From Hyphomonadaceae bacterium (GTDB lineage: Bacteria; Pseudomonadota; Alphaproteobacteria; Caulobacterales; Hyphomonadaceae): DNA of 48,732 nucleotides. Made by a program: the position numbers and the translations under genes. The stretch is taken from positions 1 through 48,732 of the forward strand of contig JAUYPV010000168.1 of assembly GCA_030697555.1 (NCBI GenBank), read 5' to 3'. The notes beneath the pieces are model-generated. The model was not told where the DNA came from. It worked only from the letters and a program-made list of their open reading frames with translations, and made no database searches. Positions 15,134 through 23,033 of the stretch are shown in pieces (position 1 is the stretch's first letter; each line of letters opens with the position of its first letter).

Positions 15134-16180
15134 ATGACCGACTCAACGAAGCCTGAAATGCCCCCCTCCGTGGTGCGCGCCGGCCTGCTGACGCCGTCGC
15201 ACTCCTACAAGCCGTTCCGCTATCCGTGGGCCTACGACTTCTGGAAACGCCAGCCGCAGATCCACTGGATGCCGGAAGAGAGTCCGCTCGGCGAGGACGT
15301 GAAGGACTGGGCGAGCAAGCTCTCCGACCAGGAGCGCAACCTGCTGATGCAGATCTTTCGCTTCTTCACCCAGTCGGACGTCGAGGTGAACGATAACTAC
15401 ATGGAGCGCTACTCGCGGGTGTTCCGCCCGACCGAGATCAAGATGATGCTGGCGGCGTTCTCCAACATCGAGACCGTCCACATCGCCGCCTACGCCCTGC
15501 TGCTCGAAACCATCGGCATGCCGGACAGCGAATTCTCCTCCTTCACGCAGTACAAGGAGATGCGGGACAAGCACGACTACATGCAGAAATTCGGGGTCGA
15601 CAGTGATGCGGACATCCTGCGGACGGTCGCCATGTTCGGCGCCTTCACCGAGGGCCTGCAGCTCTTCGCCTCGTTCGCGATGCTGATGAACTTCCCGCGC
15701 TTCAACAAGATGAAGGGCATGGGCCAGATCGTGTCCTGGTCGGTCCGCGACGAGAGCCTTCACTGCGAAGGCATGATCCGTATCTTCCACACGCTGGCGG
15801 CCGAAACCGGCGCGCTGACGCAAGAGGTCAAGGACGACATCGTCGAGTGCTGCCGCACCGTCGTCAGGATGGAGGACGCCTTTATCGATCTCGCCTTCTC
15901 GATGGGGCCGGTGCAGGGCATGACGGCGCAGGACATCAAGAACTACATCCGCTACATCGCCGACTGGCGCCTGGGGCAGCTCAAGCTGCAGCCGATCTTC
16001 GGGGTGAAAGAGCACCCCATCCCCTGGCTGTCGGAAATCCTCAACGGCGTTGAGCACGCGAACTTCTTCGAGCAGCGCGCGACGGAATACTCCAAAGGGG
16101 CGACTGGCGGAGACTGGCACGGCGCGGAAGGCGTGTGGGCCAACTTCGACAAGTCGCAGAAGAAGGTCGCCGCGGAGTAG
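15134..16180 (+). CDS. nrdB: Class I ribonucleoside-diphosphate reductase, beta subunit
   Basis: NrdB houses the di-metal centre and the tyrosyl radical that starts catalysis in NrdA. In the 348-residue protein I assign the metal ligands as Asp82 (TQSDVEVND), Glu113 and His116 (SNIETVHIAAY), Glu173 (FTEGLQL), and Glu207 and His210 (RDESLHCEG). Spacings match E. coli NrdB where comparable (31 from the first Asp to the Glu, 34 between the last two Glu). Tyr120 sits four residues after His116, where the radical tyrosine belongs, so this should be a normal tyrosyl-radical enzyme rather than the phenylalanine type. GGAGGGA 5 nt before the ATG is a strong ribosome site. It is transcribed apart from nrdA. 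Confidence 0.97.
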   Translation: MTDSTKPEMPPSVVRAGLLTPSHSYKPFRYPWAYDFWKRQPQIHWMPEESPLGEDVKDWASKLSDQERNLLMQIFRFFTQSDVEVNDNYMERYSRVFRPTEIKMMLAAFSNIETVHIAAYALLLETIGMPDSEFSSFTQYKEMRDKHDYMQKFGVDSDADILRTVAMFGAFTEGLQLFASFAMLMNFPRFNKMKGMGQIVSWSVRDESLHCEGMIRIFHTLAAETGALTQEVKDDIVECCRTVVRMEDAFIDLAFSMGPVQGMTAQDIKNYIRYIADWRLGQLKLQPIFGVKEHPIPWLSEILNGVEHANFFEQRATEYSKGATGGDWHGAEGVWANFDKSQKKVAAE

Positions 16181-16337
16181 GGCGGCGGCATTTACCCCCC
16201 GTTTGCCCTTAGGGGCGCGGCGCTGATCCTGCATGGTTTTCAGGGATTAACGACGCCTGCCATATTTTCGGGCGCGTGAAACCCTATATGAAGGGGCGAC
16301 GTTCATAGTGACGTCGCACCTTGCCCGGGAGAAGCCT

Positions 16338-16658
16338 ATGTCGTCCTCAACCAGCACTACCGGCAATGGCGCGCCCGCGTCCGCCGCCATGAAAACCGAT
16401 TTCGAAGCCCTCAAGAACGACATGAAGGCCCTGCGCGCCGATCTTGCCGCTCTTCTGAAAGACACCGGTGCGATCGCCAGCGAGGAAGCCAAGCGCGCCG
16501 CCGCGCGCGCCGGCAAGGTTGCCGATAGCGCCCGCGACCAGGCGACTGAGTACAAGGACGTGCTCGAGGACAAGGTTCGCGAGCATCCCTTCGCTGCTGT
16601 CGGCATCGCACTTGCCGCGGGCTTCGTTCTCGCCGCCCTCACGACCAGCCGCCGCTAG
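16338..16658 (+). CDS. DUF883 (ElaB/YqjD-type) membrane-anchored protein
   Basis: A 106-residue protein with a long amphipathic, Ala/Lys-rich helix (about residues 20-75: FEALKNDMKALRADLAALLK and onward) and one C-terminal transmembrane segment, EHPFAAVGIALAAGFVLAAL, ending in basic RR. This is the layout of ElaB/YqjD proteins, which are tail-anchored inner-membrane proteins; E. coli YqjD binds ribosomes in stationary phase. I chose ATG 16338 because GGGAGA lies upstream, over the GTG at 16308. The next gene encodes a small membrane protein 30 nt away, like the yqjD-yqjE arrangement. Confidence 0.85.
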   Translation: MSSSTSTTGNGAPASAAMKTDFEALKNDMKALRADLAALLKDTGAIASEEAKRAAARAGKVADSARDQATEYKDVLEDKVREHPFAAVGIALAAGFVLAALTTSRR

Positions 16659-16688
16659 GTCGATTGAAGGGGCCAACGGGGGCCGTTT

Positions 16689-17108
16689 GTGATCTGGAGA
16701 TTCATCGACCGAGCCAAGGGCGTAGCTGTCGCCGCCGGCGCCGCGAGCCTGCTCGCAGTCGCCGGCGTCGTCATGCTGGCGGCATCCGGCGCGGCGACGC
16801 TCGCGATCTGGATGCCCTGGCCGGCCGCCCTTGCGACCACCGCAGTAGGTTTCCTGGCGGTCGCCGCGATTGCGATGTGGGTAGGCGTGCAGCCCGCCCA
16901 TGCCGACAAGAACGACGACAAGGATGGCGAACAGGCCTCGGCCGCGGCCATGGCCCTGGTCGACCTGCCGCTCGAGGCAGCCAAGCGGATCATCACCGAA
17001 CGGCCGGTCGCCGCCATCGTGCTGGTCTCGGGATTTGGCCTGCTGATCGCCCGCCGGCCGCAGATCGCCATGAAAGTGGTGGACAAGATCCTAGAGCGTT
17101 TCGGCTGA
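16689..17108 (+). CDS. Small integral membrane protein, YqjE-like context
   Basis: A 139-residue protein with three hydrophobic segments (about 11-33, 37-62 and 105-122) and a charged loop (HADKNDDKDGEQ) between the second and third. It starts at GTG 16689, preceded by GGGGGCC. It follows the DUF883 gene after 30 nt and is probably co-transcribed with it. The pairing resembles yqjD-yqjE of enterics, so a role as partner of the DUF883 protein is a reasonable inference, but I see no diagnostic motif. Confidence 0.65.
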   Translation: MIWRFIDRAKGVAVAAGAASLLAVAGVVMLAASGAATLAIWMPWPAALATTAVGFLAVAAIAMWVGVQPAHADKNDDKDGEQASAAAMALVDLPLEAAKRIITERPVAAIVLVSGFGLLIARRPQIAMKVVDKILERFG

Positions 17109-17178
17109 TGTTTCGGCGTTTCGAGACCGTTAGCCGCGCCGAATTGACGGCGGGGCTCTCAATCTCCATTCTTCCAAG

Positions 17179-18648
17179 ATGACGGGGAAGGGCCTCACGC
17201 CGGACCAGGCCATCGATCGCGCAACCGAACTCTACGAGATGGCGGTTGCGAAGCTGCGGGCTGCGCTCGAAGCGTTTGTGACGACAGGCGAGACGCCGAA
17301 CCCAAAATCCCGGACCAATGGCGATTTCTGCTATCCCGAGCTGAGGCTGACCTACGAGCCTGCCGGCCCGCCGCCGCCGCTGTCGCGTGCCTTCGCAAAA
17401 CTGTCAGAGGCGGGCATCTACCGGACGACCATCACCCAGCCTGCTTTCTTCCGCAGCTATTTCCTCGAACAGCTCAACCACATCTTCGCCGACTACAAGG
17501 TGAAGCTGGAGGTGGGCGTCTCGAAATCCGAGATCCCATACCCCTACGTGCTGGAGCACGCGAGCAACATCGACGCCGAGGCGCTGCCGCCAGCCGAGTT
17601 CGCACGCTGGTTCCCGACGCCGCGGCTGGAGCATATCGGCGACGAGGTGATCGACGCCGAGGTGCTCGACGGCGACATGTTCAACAAGGATGGCGTGCGT
17701 CCGCTGGCTTTGTTCGATGCACCGCGCATCGACTTCTCGCTGCAGCGCCTCAAGCACTACACCGGCACGCCATTCGAGCATGTGCAGCGCTACATCCTGT
17801 TTACGAACTACCACCGCTATGTCGACCATTTTGTAGAATGGTCCATCGAGCGGCTGAAGCAGGACGGATTGTACAAAAGGCTTTCGGCGCCGGGCGGCAT
17901 CATCATTGAGCGGGGGACCAAGAGTGGCGCGCAGCTGGTGAATGACGGGCCGTGGCGCCGCCACCAGATGCCCGCCTACCACCTGATGGCGGACGACCGC
18001 GCGGGCATCACGCTGGTCAACATCGGTGTCGGGCCCTCGAACGCCAGAACGATCACCGACCACCTCGCCGTGCTTCGTCCGGAATGCTGGATCATGGTCG
18101 GGCATTGTGGCGGGCTGCGTCACTCGCAGCGCATCGGCGACTATGTGCTGGCGCACGCCTATCTGCGCGACGATCATGTGCTCGACGCAGTTCTGCCGCG
18201 CGACATACCGGTTCCGCCCATCGCCGAAGTGCAGGTCGCGCTGCAGGAAGCGGCGGAAAAGGTAACAGGCGATTCCGGCGATACACTGAAGCAGCGCCTG
18301 CGCACCGGCACGGTGGTGACCACCGACGACCGCAACTGGGAACTGCGCTTCACCGCCTCGTCCAAGCGGCTCAACAAGTCGCGGGCCATCGCCATCGACA
18401 TGGAAAGCGCAACCATCGCGGCCAACGGCTATCGCATGCGCGTTCCCTATGGCGTGCTGCTCTGCGTGTCCGACAAACCGCTGCATGGCGAGATCAAGCT
18501 GGCTGGTGCGGCCAACCGCTTCTACGAGCGGGCGATCGGCGAACACATCCGTATCGGCATCGAGACCATGGAAAGCCTTGCGAAGGCGGGCGGCGATGCG
18601 CTGCACTCTCGCAAGCTGCGCTCTTTCTACGAACCTCCTTTCCGCTAG
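17179..18648 (+). CDS. amn: AMP nucleosidase
   Basis: Amn hydrolyses AMP to adenine and ribose 5-phosphate, adjusting adenylate pools. The 489-residue protein matches the E. coli enzyme in size. It has the Amn-specific N-terminal domain (about 1-180, with FFRSYFLEQL and HYTGTPFEHVQRYILFTNYHRY) and a C-terminal nucleoside-phosphorylase-like domain containing GVGPSNARTITDHLA, GHCGGLRHSQ and AIDMESATIAANGYR, whose MES segment binds the ribose. It ends in KLRSFYEPPFR. It lies 70 nt after a small membrane-protein gene and 129 nt before the MFS transporter, all on one strand. Together with nrdA/nrdB it gives this stretch a nucleotide-metabolism flavour, though there is no sign of a shared operon. 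Confidence 0.96.
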   Translation: MTGKGLTPDQAIDRATELYEMAVAKLRAALEAFVTTGETPNPKSRTNGDFCYPELRLTYEPAGPPPPLSRAFAKLSEAGIYRTTITQPAFFRSYFLEQLNHIFADYKVKLEVGVSKSEIPYPYVLEHASNIDAEALPPAEFARWFPTPRLEHIGDEVIDAEVLDGDMFNKDGVRPLALFDAPRIDFSLQRLKHYTGTPFEHVQRYILFTNYHRYVDHFVEWSIERLKQDGLYKRLSAPGGIIIERGTKSGAQLVNDGPWRRHQMPAYHLMADDRAGITLVNIGVGPSNARTITDHLAVLRPECWIMVGHCGGLRHSQRIGDYVLAHAYLRDDHVLDAVLPRDIPVPPIAEVQVALQEAAEKVTGDSGDTLKQRLRTGTVVTTDDRNWELRFTASSKRLNKSRAIAIDMESATIAANGYRMRVPYGVLLCVSDKPLHGEIKLAGAANRFYERAIGEHIRIGIETMESLAKAGGDALHSRKLRSFYEPPFR

Positions 18649-18777
18649 GGGGATCCGGGCTTCTCCGGGTTTCCTCTATTGACGAATCCCACCAGACCCA
18701 AAGGGGGAATCGACAGGCGGGAGCAACTCACCCATGATGCATCCGCACGTCCGGCCCGAGGGGGCTGTGGAGCCAGG

Positions 18778-20292
18778 ATGACGGACGCCAGCACCGAAGC
18801 CCGGCAAGTCGCGGCGGACGAGCGGATGAAAGCGCGCGTCGGAGGCGTCATGTCGCCATCCGGCTTCTCGTGGGCGCTCTTCGAATTCGCCCGCAACCCG
18901 TACTTCATGCTGATCGTGACGTACGTCTTCCCACCCTATTTCGCGCAGTACGTCATCGGCGATCCGGTCCTGGGGCAGGCGACAGTCGCCGAGGCGACCA
19001 AGTGGGCCGGCGTCATCGGCGCGCTTACCGCCCCTGTTCTCGGCGCCATGATGGATCGCGGCGGGCGGCGCAAGCCGTTGATGGCCGTGTTCCTCTGCAT
19101 GCTGATGATCAGCGGCGCATCGCTCTGGTGGTCGCTTCCAGGCATGATCGAAACCGGCGCTGATGGCGCGAGGACTTTCACCCCGCCCACGGGCGGGTTG
19201 GGCGTGGTCGGCACCATGTCGTTCCTGGTGCTCGGCTTCGTCGGCTACACCTATTCCGAGATGATGCACAACGCGATGCTGCGGTCGTCCGGCCGGCCGG
19301 AGTCGCTATCGCAAATTTCGGGGGCAGGGATTGGCCTCGGACAATTGTCGTCCGCGCTTTGCCTTGCCGCCCTGGCGGTCATCGCCGTCGGGCTGCCGGC
19401 GCTCGGCGACGCGAGCACGGGATACCTGCTTCAGCGCGGCACCGGGCCGTTCGTCGCGATCTGGCTGATCGTTTTCGTCGTCCCATTCTTCCTCTTCGTG
19501 CCGGATGGCGCGCCGGCAGGCGGAAGCTGGTCCGCCGCGGCGAGGCGGATCTTCTCGAAGAATGGCGAACTCAATCCGCTGGGCGCGATCGTCGGCTGCT
19601 ATGCGTACATCCAGGGGCTGTTCCGGACCTTCCCGGAAATCATGAAATATCTTCTCGCATGCCTGATCTTCAAGGACGGCATCACGGCCCTGCTGGCGCT
19701 TGGAGGCGTCTATTCATCGGGTGTGCTCGGCTGGAACATTGTCGAGAATGTGCTCTACGGCATCTGGGCGTCGATCTTCGGCGTCGTCGGCGGCCTCTGG
19801 CTGGCCGGCTTCCTTGATCGCCGGCTGGGACCACGCCGCGCCATCATGCTTCAGCTCGCGCTTCTCTGTCTTGCCGTCATCATCGCGCTGGGCACGACCA
19901 AGGAGAGCATCCTCTTTGGGCTCATCCCGTCGGGCCACGTCGTGCATGGACTCGGTGTTTTCGACACGCTGTCCGACGTCTTTTACCTCAGCGTCATCGC
20001 ATTCGTTGCGGCGCTGGCCGCCGCCAATATCAGCGCCAGCCGCTATATGCTCGTGACGCTGGCGCCGAAGGACCGCACGTCGGAGTTCTTCGGCCTGTTC
20101 GCACTGTCGAGCACTGCGACCGTGTGGCTAGGTCCGATGCTGGCGGAGTGGGCGACACGCACATTCCAGGATCAGCGCATCGGATTCTCGCCGGTGCTGG
20201 TGCTGCTGGGCATCGGGCTTGCGCTGATGTTCACGCTCAAGCCGACAACAGGCGCGCGGTCCGTTTCCGCGCCACCCGCCTCAGCTCACTAA
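18778..20292 (+). CDS. MFS transporter, Atg22/UMF1 type
   Basis: A 504-residue inner-membrane transporter with about 12 hydrophobic segments. The opening GFSWALFEFARNPYFMLIVT followed by FPPYFAQYV is the hallmark of the UMF1/Atg22-like branch of the major facilitator superfamily, and GAMMDRGGRRKPLM is the MFS loop between helices 2 and 3. Yeast Atg22 exports amino acids from vacuoles; bacterial members have no settled substrate. ATG 18778 is preceded by GGAG at a good distance and is preferred over a TTG at 18679 that would add a poorly conserved, proline- and glycine-rich leader. The gene ends 16 nt from the convergent pilus-N protein gene. Confidence 0.88.
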   Translation: MTDASTEARQVAADERMKARVGGVMSPSGFSWALFEFARNPYFMLIVTYVFPPYFAQYVIGDPVLGQATVAEATKWAGVIGALTAPVLGAMMDRGGRRKPLMAVFLCMLMISGASLWWSLPGMIETGADGARTFTPPTGGLGVVGTMSFLVLGFVGYTYSEMMHNAMLRSSGRPESLSQISGAGIGLGQLSSALCLAALAVIAVGLPALGDASTGYLLQRGTGPFVAIWLIVFVVPFFLFVPDGAPAGGSWSAAARRIFSKNGELNPLGAIVGCYAYIQGLFRTFPEIMKYLLACLIFKDGITALLALGGVYSSGVLGWNIVENVLYGIWASIFGVVGGLWLAGFLDRRLGPRRAIMLQLALLCLAVIIALGTTKESILFGLIPSGHVVHGLGVFDTLSDVFYLSVIAFVAALAAANISASRYMLVTLAPKDRTSEFFGLFALSSTATVWLGPMLAEWATRTFQDQRIGFSPVLVLLGIGLALMFTLKPTTGARSVSAPPASAH

Positions 20293-20308
20293 AACAATCC
20301 GGAGAAGC

Positions 20309-20746
20309 TTACTGGCCCTGGGCCGGACCGGCCTTGGCGGTCACGGTCGTCATGACGTCCTGGAAGTGCTGCGGCGCGTCGCCGACCATCGGGGTCGCGC
20401 GGCACTTGTCGACACAGGAATAGCTGTAGTTGCCGCCGCCGCGGACGATCGTGAGGCCCGTGTCGGTCTCGCCGCCGACGGCCAGCGTGTTCTGGTAGAT
20501 CGTCTTGCCCGCGCGATCGAGGACGACCAGGTTGGTCGTGCCGAACGCCTTGCCGGTGATGAGCAGCGTGTTGGAGTCGTAGACCGAAACATCGGCCACC
20601 GTCGCGTTGCCGACGACGACGCTGTTGGCCGGGGCCGTGAGTTTCAGCGTGACCGTCTGGTCGACGCCGACCTTGAAGGTGTCGGCCATCGCAGCCGGCG
20701 CAAGCACTAGGCTGAGCGCGAACGCAGCGAAAAGACGTTTGGTCAT
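20309..20746 (-). CDS. Stand-alone CpaC-N-like pilus assembly protein (secretin N-domain)
   Basis: A 145-residue secreted protein that consists of little more than the pilus-assembly N-terminal domain found in CpaC-type secretins. The signal peptide (MTKRLFAAFALSLVLAPAAMA) is followed by VGVDQTVTLKLTAPANSVVVGNATVADVSVYD and by FGTTNLVVLDRAGKTIY. The CpaC of this window (23034) has the matching SYMIEFDTDIDDIIIANPAIANV and GESNIVFLDRSGRKL. A C-terminal extension (YSCVDKCRATPM) has two cysteines that could form a disulfide. It lies divergent from the pilin gene, 444 nt away, at the edge of the Tad cluster, so a role in the pilus or secretin collar is a good inference. Confidence 0.85.
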   Translation of the reverse strand: MTKRLFAAFALSLVLAPAAMADTFKVGVDQTVTLKLTAPANSVVVGNATVADVSVYDSNTLLITGKAFGTTNLVVLDRAGKTIYQNTLAVGGETDTGLTIVRGGGNYSYSCVDKCRATPMVGDAPQHFQDVMTTVTAKAGPAQGQ

Positions 20747-21190
20747 GGATGACTCCCGGATGGAACGCGTCCGCCGACGATAGGCAGCAAGGTTGAATCA
20801 AAGACTAAGGATGGGGAAAGGACTCGCCGCGGGCGGCCGGCCCCGGAAAGCAGCGATGTGCGAAAAATTCCGGAGTGGGCTTCGATCAACGGTCGCCAGA
20901 AAAGCCTGGCGCAGAAGGAAATTGGCAGGTCGCGACGTAGGAGAGGGCAGGGGCCTCGCGCGCGCGAGTCTATAGATACTGGCGCAGGCCTCCCGAACGC
21001 GTTGTTTATCCGCTTTCAGTATTCGTTTGATCCGCGCCGGCGTGGTTAAGTACAGATGAACGCGAATACCAGCAACTTTTTGCTTCGTTTCACTTGGTCT
21101 TAAGGCAGCTCATGTACAACGACCATACCTACTACGGGTGATGGTACTGCGTGGTGGGAACTTAACTGCCATGCATTGCGGAGAAGCAAA
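20747..21190. promoter_or_regulatory. Intergenic control region between the CpaC-N-like gene and flp
   Basis: A 444-nt divergent region without a supported gene. It contains a 14-nt perfect palindrome CTCGCGCGCGCGAG (20955-20968) directly followed by TCTATAGA (20969-20976). A CtrA-like motif TTAA-N7-TGAA (21046-21060, 7 of 8 conserved bases) also lies here. The strong ribosome site GGAGAAG lies just before the pilin ATG at 21191. A long, highly expressed pilin leader is likely to start inside this stretch. Confidence 0.5.
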
Positions 21191-21364
21191 ATGAAAAACG
21201 TCATGAAGTTCCTGAAGAACAAGTCCGGCGCGACTGCGATCGAATACGGCCTCATCGCCGCTCTGATCGCCGTTGCCGTCATCGGCGGCGTGACCCAGCT
21301 GGGCACGAACGCCAACACGACCTTCGGCACGGTTGCCTCATCGATGACGGCAACTGCCCCGTAA
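21191..21364 (+). CDS. flp: Flp/Fap-type pilin
   Basis: The major pilin subunit of a Tad (type IVb, tight-adherence) pilus. The 57-residue prepilin has a short basic leader (MKNVMKFLKNKSG) and is predicted to be cut after Gly13 before ATAIEYG, leaving a 44-residue mature pilin with Glu5 and the Tyr next to it, both hallmarks of Flp pilins. The hydrophobic helix LIAALIAVAVIGGV packs in the fibre core. ATG 21191 is preceded by GGAGAAG, so an upstream in-frame TTG (21176) is not needed. A strong terminator follows, so the pilin is made at higher level than the rest of the locus, as is usual. Confidence 0.95.
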   Translation: MKNVMKFLKNKSGATAIEYGLIAALIAVAVIGGVTQLGTNANTTFGTVASSMTATAP

Positions 21365-21398
21365 TAACTCCTCACCAGCCAGTGTTGGTGTAGAATTG

Positions 21399-21430
21399 GA
21401 AGCCGCGGAGTTCACTCCGCGGCTTCTTTT
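21399..21430 (+). terminator. Rho-independent terminator after flp
   Basis: A perfect 12-bp stem (GAAGCCGCGGAG / CTCCGCGGCTTC) with a TTCA loop is followed by TTTT. It lies 34 nt after the pilin stop and uncouples pilin expression from cpaA downstream. Confidence 0.95.
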
Positions 21431-21519
21431 CATTTCAGACCTACTTGGAATCTTCTTATCATCAAGAATTCCTTCAGCGAATTCATGTAAGTTGGTCCTT
21501 CCTGAACTTCGGGGCCAAG

Positions 21520-22026
21520 ATGATCGCGTCATTGTTCTGCCTGGCGTTTCCACTTCTGTTGATTTACGCGGCCTGGCATGACGTCTCGACCATGACGATA
21601 CCGAACTGGGTATCGATCATCCTCGCCGCCGCTTTCCTCCCCGCAGCCTTCGCCGCCGGACTTCCGATCGGTCAAATCGGACTCCATCTCGCTTTCGGCG
21701 CGGGAGTTTTGTTGGTGTGCGCCGGCCTCTTTTACCTTGGCGTGTTCGGCGGCGGCGACGCGAAAGTCATTGCGGCCGCTTCTCTGTGGACCGGGCTCGC
21801 AGGCGTTTCATCCTTCGTCATGGGCATGGCGATCGCCGGCGGCCTGCTCGCTCTTTCATTGATCGTCGCGCGCAGGATGAAGCTCGCGCCCACGACGGAA
21901 TGGGCCAAACGTCTGCTTTCCCCCCAGGAAGGAGCGCCCTACGCCGTCGCGATCGCGGTCGGTGCATTCTTCGCCGCGCCGACGTCTCCGGTGCTCGTCG
22001 CGGGCCTCGCCGGCATCGGCGCCTGA
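21520..22026 (+). CDS. cpaA: Prepilin peptidase CpaA/TadV
   Basis: A small A24-family aspartyl prepilin peptidase of 168 residues with about five to six membrane segments. It cuts the leader from Flp prepilin at the inner membrane. The two catalytic aspartates are visible: Asp21 in AAWHDVSTMTIPNW and Asp80 in the GxGD-type motif FGGGDAK. It lacks the cytoplasmic methylase domain of PilD, as TadV/CpaA proteins do. I choose ATG 21520; an open frame extends up to a TTG at 21445, but that segment overlaps the tail of the flp terminator region and has no ribosome site. It follows flp and precedes cpaB after 153 nt. Confidence 0.92.
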   Translation: MIASLFCLAFPLLLIYAAWHDVSTMTIPNWVSIILAAAFLPAAFAAGLPIGQIGLHLAFGAGVLLVCAGLFYLGVFGGGDAKVIAAASLWTGLAGVSSFVMGMAIAGGLLALSLIVARRMKLAPTTEWAKRLLSPQEGAPYAVAIAVGAFFAAPTSPVLVAGLAGIGA

Positions 22027-22093
22027 GAAATATTTCAGCCTTTTGTTCTTGTCTGGCCAGGTTAACGGCCTCTGTGCCGTCATCAGTCGCTTC

Positions 22094-22108
22094 TTAACTA
22101 ACCTTTAG
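22094..22108. promoter_or_regulatory. CtrA-like motif upstream of cpaB
   Basis: TTAA-N7-TTAG at 22094-22108 matches 7 of 8 conserved bases of the CtrA site TTAA-N7-TTAA and lies 72 nt before the cpaB start in the only sizeable gap of the cpaB-tadC operon. In Caulobacter, pilus genes are CtrA-controlled; here this is an inference from a short motif. Confidence 0.4.
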
Positions 22109-22179
22109 AGGGCTCGTGAAACTGTCGCGGTGAGGAAAGGGCCCCGTTTCGGCCCTGGACACGTTGGCGGAGGGCCTTC

Positions 22180-23025
22180 ATGTCGCCCGTGCGACTGATC
22201 ATTCTTCTTGTGGCGGCAGGCGCAGCGATAGCGTCCGTCTTCCTCATCAAATCTATCCAGCAGCCTGCGCCCGCTGTCGCGGCCGCAGCTGAGCCTGTGA
22301 AGCGCGAAGTGCCGACCAAGCAGTTGCTGGTCGCGCGCCACGCCATTCCCATCGGCAAGTTCATAACGGCAGACGACCTGAAGTGGCAGGAATGGCCCGC
22401 CAACGGAGCGACGGGCTCCTTCATCGAGCAAAAGGCTGAGCCTGAAGCGCTCGAGAAGATGGCTGGCGCCGTTGCCCGATTCGAAATGGTCGAAGGCGAG
22501 CCGATCACGCTGAGCAAAGCCACACACCCTGGCGACGCGAGCTCCATGGCCGCGATGCTGAACCCCAACATGATCGCGAGCGCGGTCGAGATCGCGCCTG
22601 AAACCGCCGCCGGCGGCTTCATCCAGCCGAACGATCGCGTCGATGTGATCCTTACGCGCCAAATGCCTGCGGGCGTGTCGGGCCCCAATACGGTGTCGGC
22701 TTATCGCGCTGACCTCATCCTCGCCAACGTCCGCATCCTCGCCATCGACGGCGTCTATGGTCCGGCGCCGGAAGAGGGGCGGGAGCCTCTGCTGATCGGC
22801 ACGCGCGCCACGCTCGAGCTGACACAACAGGATTCGACGCTGCTTTCCGCCGCCAAGAAGGCCGGAGATCTTTCCCTGACGCTGCGCTCCATCACGGACC
22901 TTCAGTCGGCCAAGGGCGCAACGCCGACCGGCCGTGTCTATCGCGACGGCGTCGCCCAGGGTCCCGAAGGCGTGCGTGTTTATCGATACGGTCGCGAGAC
23001 TGTTTCCTCGGCGCCCGCAGGTTGA
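22180..23025 (+). CDS. cpaB: Tad pilus assembly protein CpaB/RcpC
   Basis: A 281-residue periplasmic Tad component anchored by one N-terminal membrane segment (VRLIILLVAAGAAIASVFLI). It is followed by an SAF domain (about 45-110, QLLVARHAIPIGKFITADDL) and the RcpC/CpaB domain (about 130-250, with QPNDRVDVILTR, VRILAID and TLELTQQDSTLLSAA). CpaB proteins connect the outer-membrane secretin to the inner-membrane platform and may bind peptidoglycan. It heads a tight operon running to tadC: cpaC follows after 8 nt. Confidence 0.94.
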   Translation: MSPVRLIILLVAAGAAIASVFLIKSIQQPAPAVAAAAEPVKREVPTKQLLVARHAIPIGKFITADDLKWQEWPANGATGSFIEQKAEPEALEKMAGAVARFEMVEGEPITLSKATHPGDASSMAAMLNPNMIASAVEIAPETAAGGFIQPNDRVDVILTRQMPAGVSGPNTVSAYRADLILANVRILAIDGVYGPAPEEGREPLLIGTRATLELTQQDSTLLSAAKKAGDLSLTLRSITDLQSAKGATPTGRVYRDGVAQGPEGVRVYRYGRETVSSAPAG

Positions 23026-23033
23026 GGTCATCC

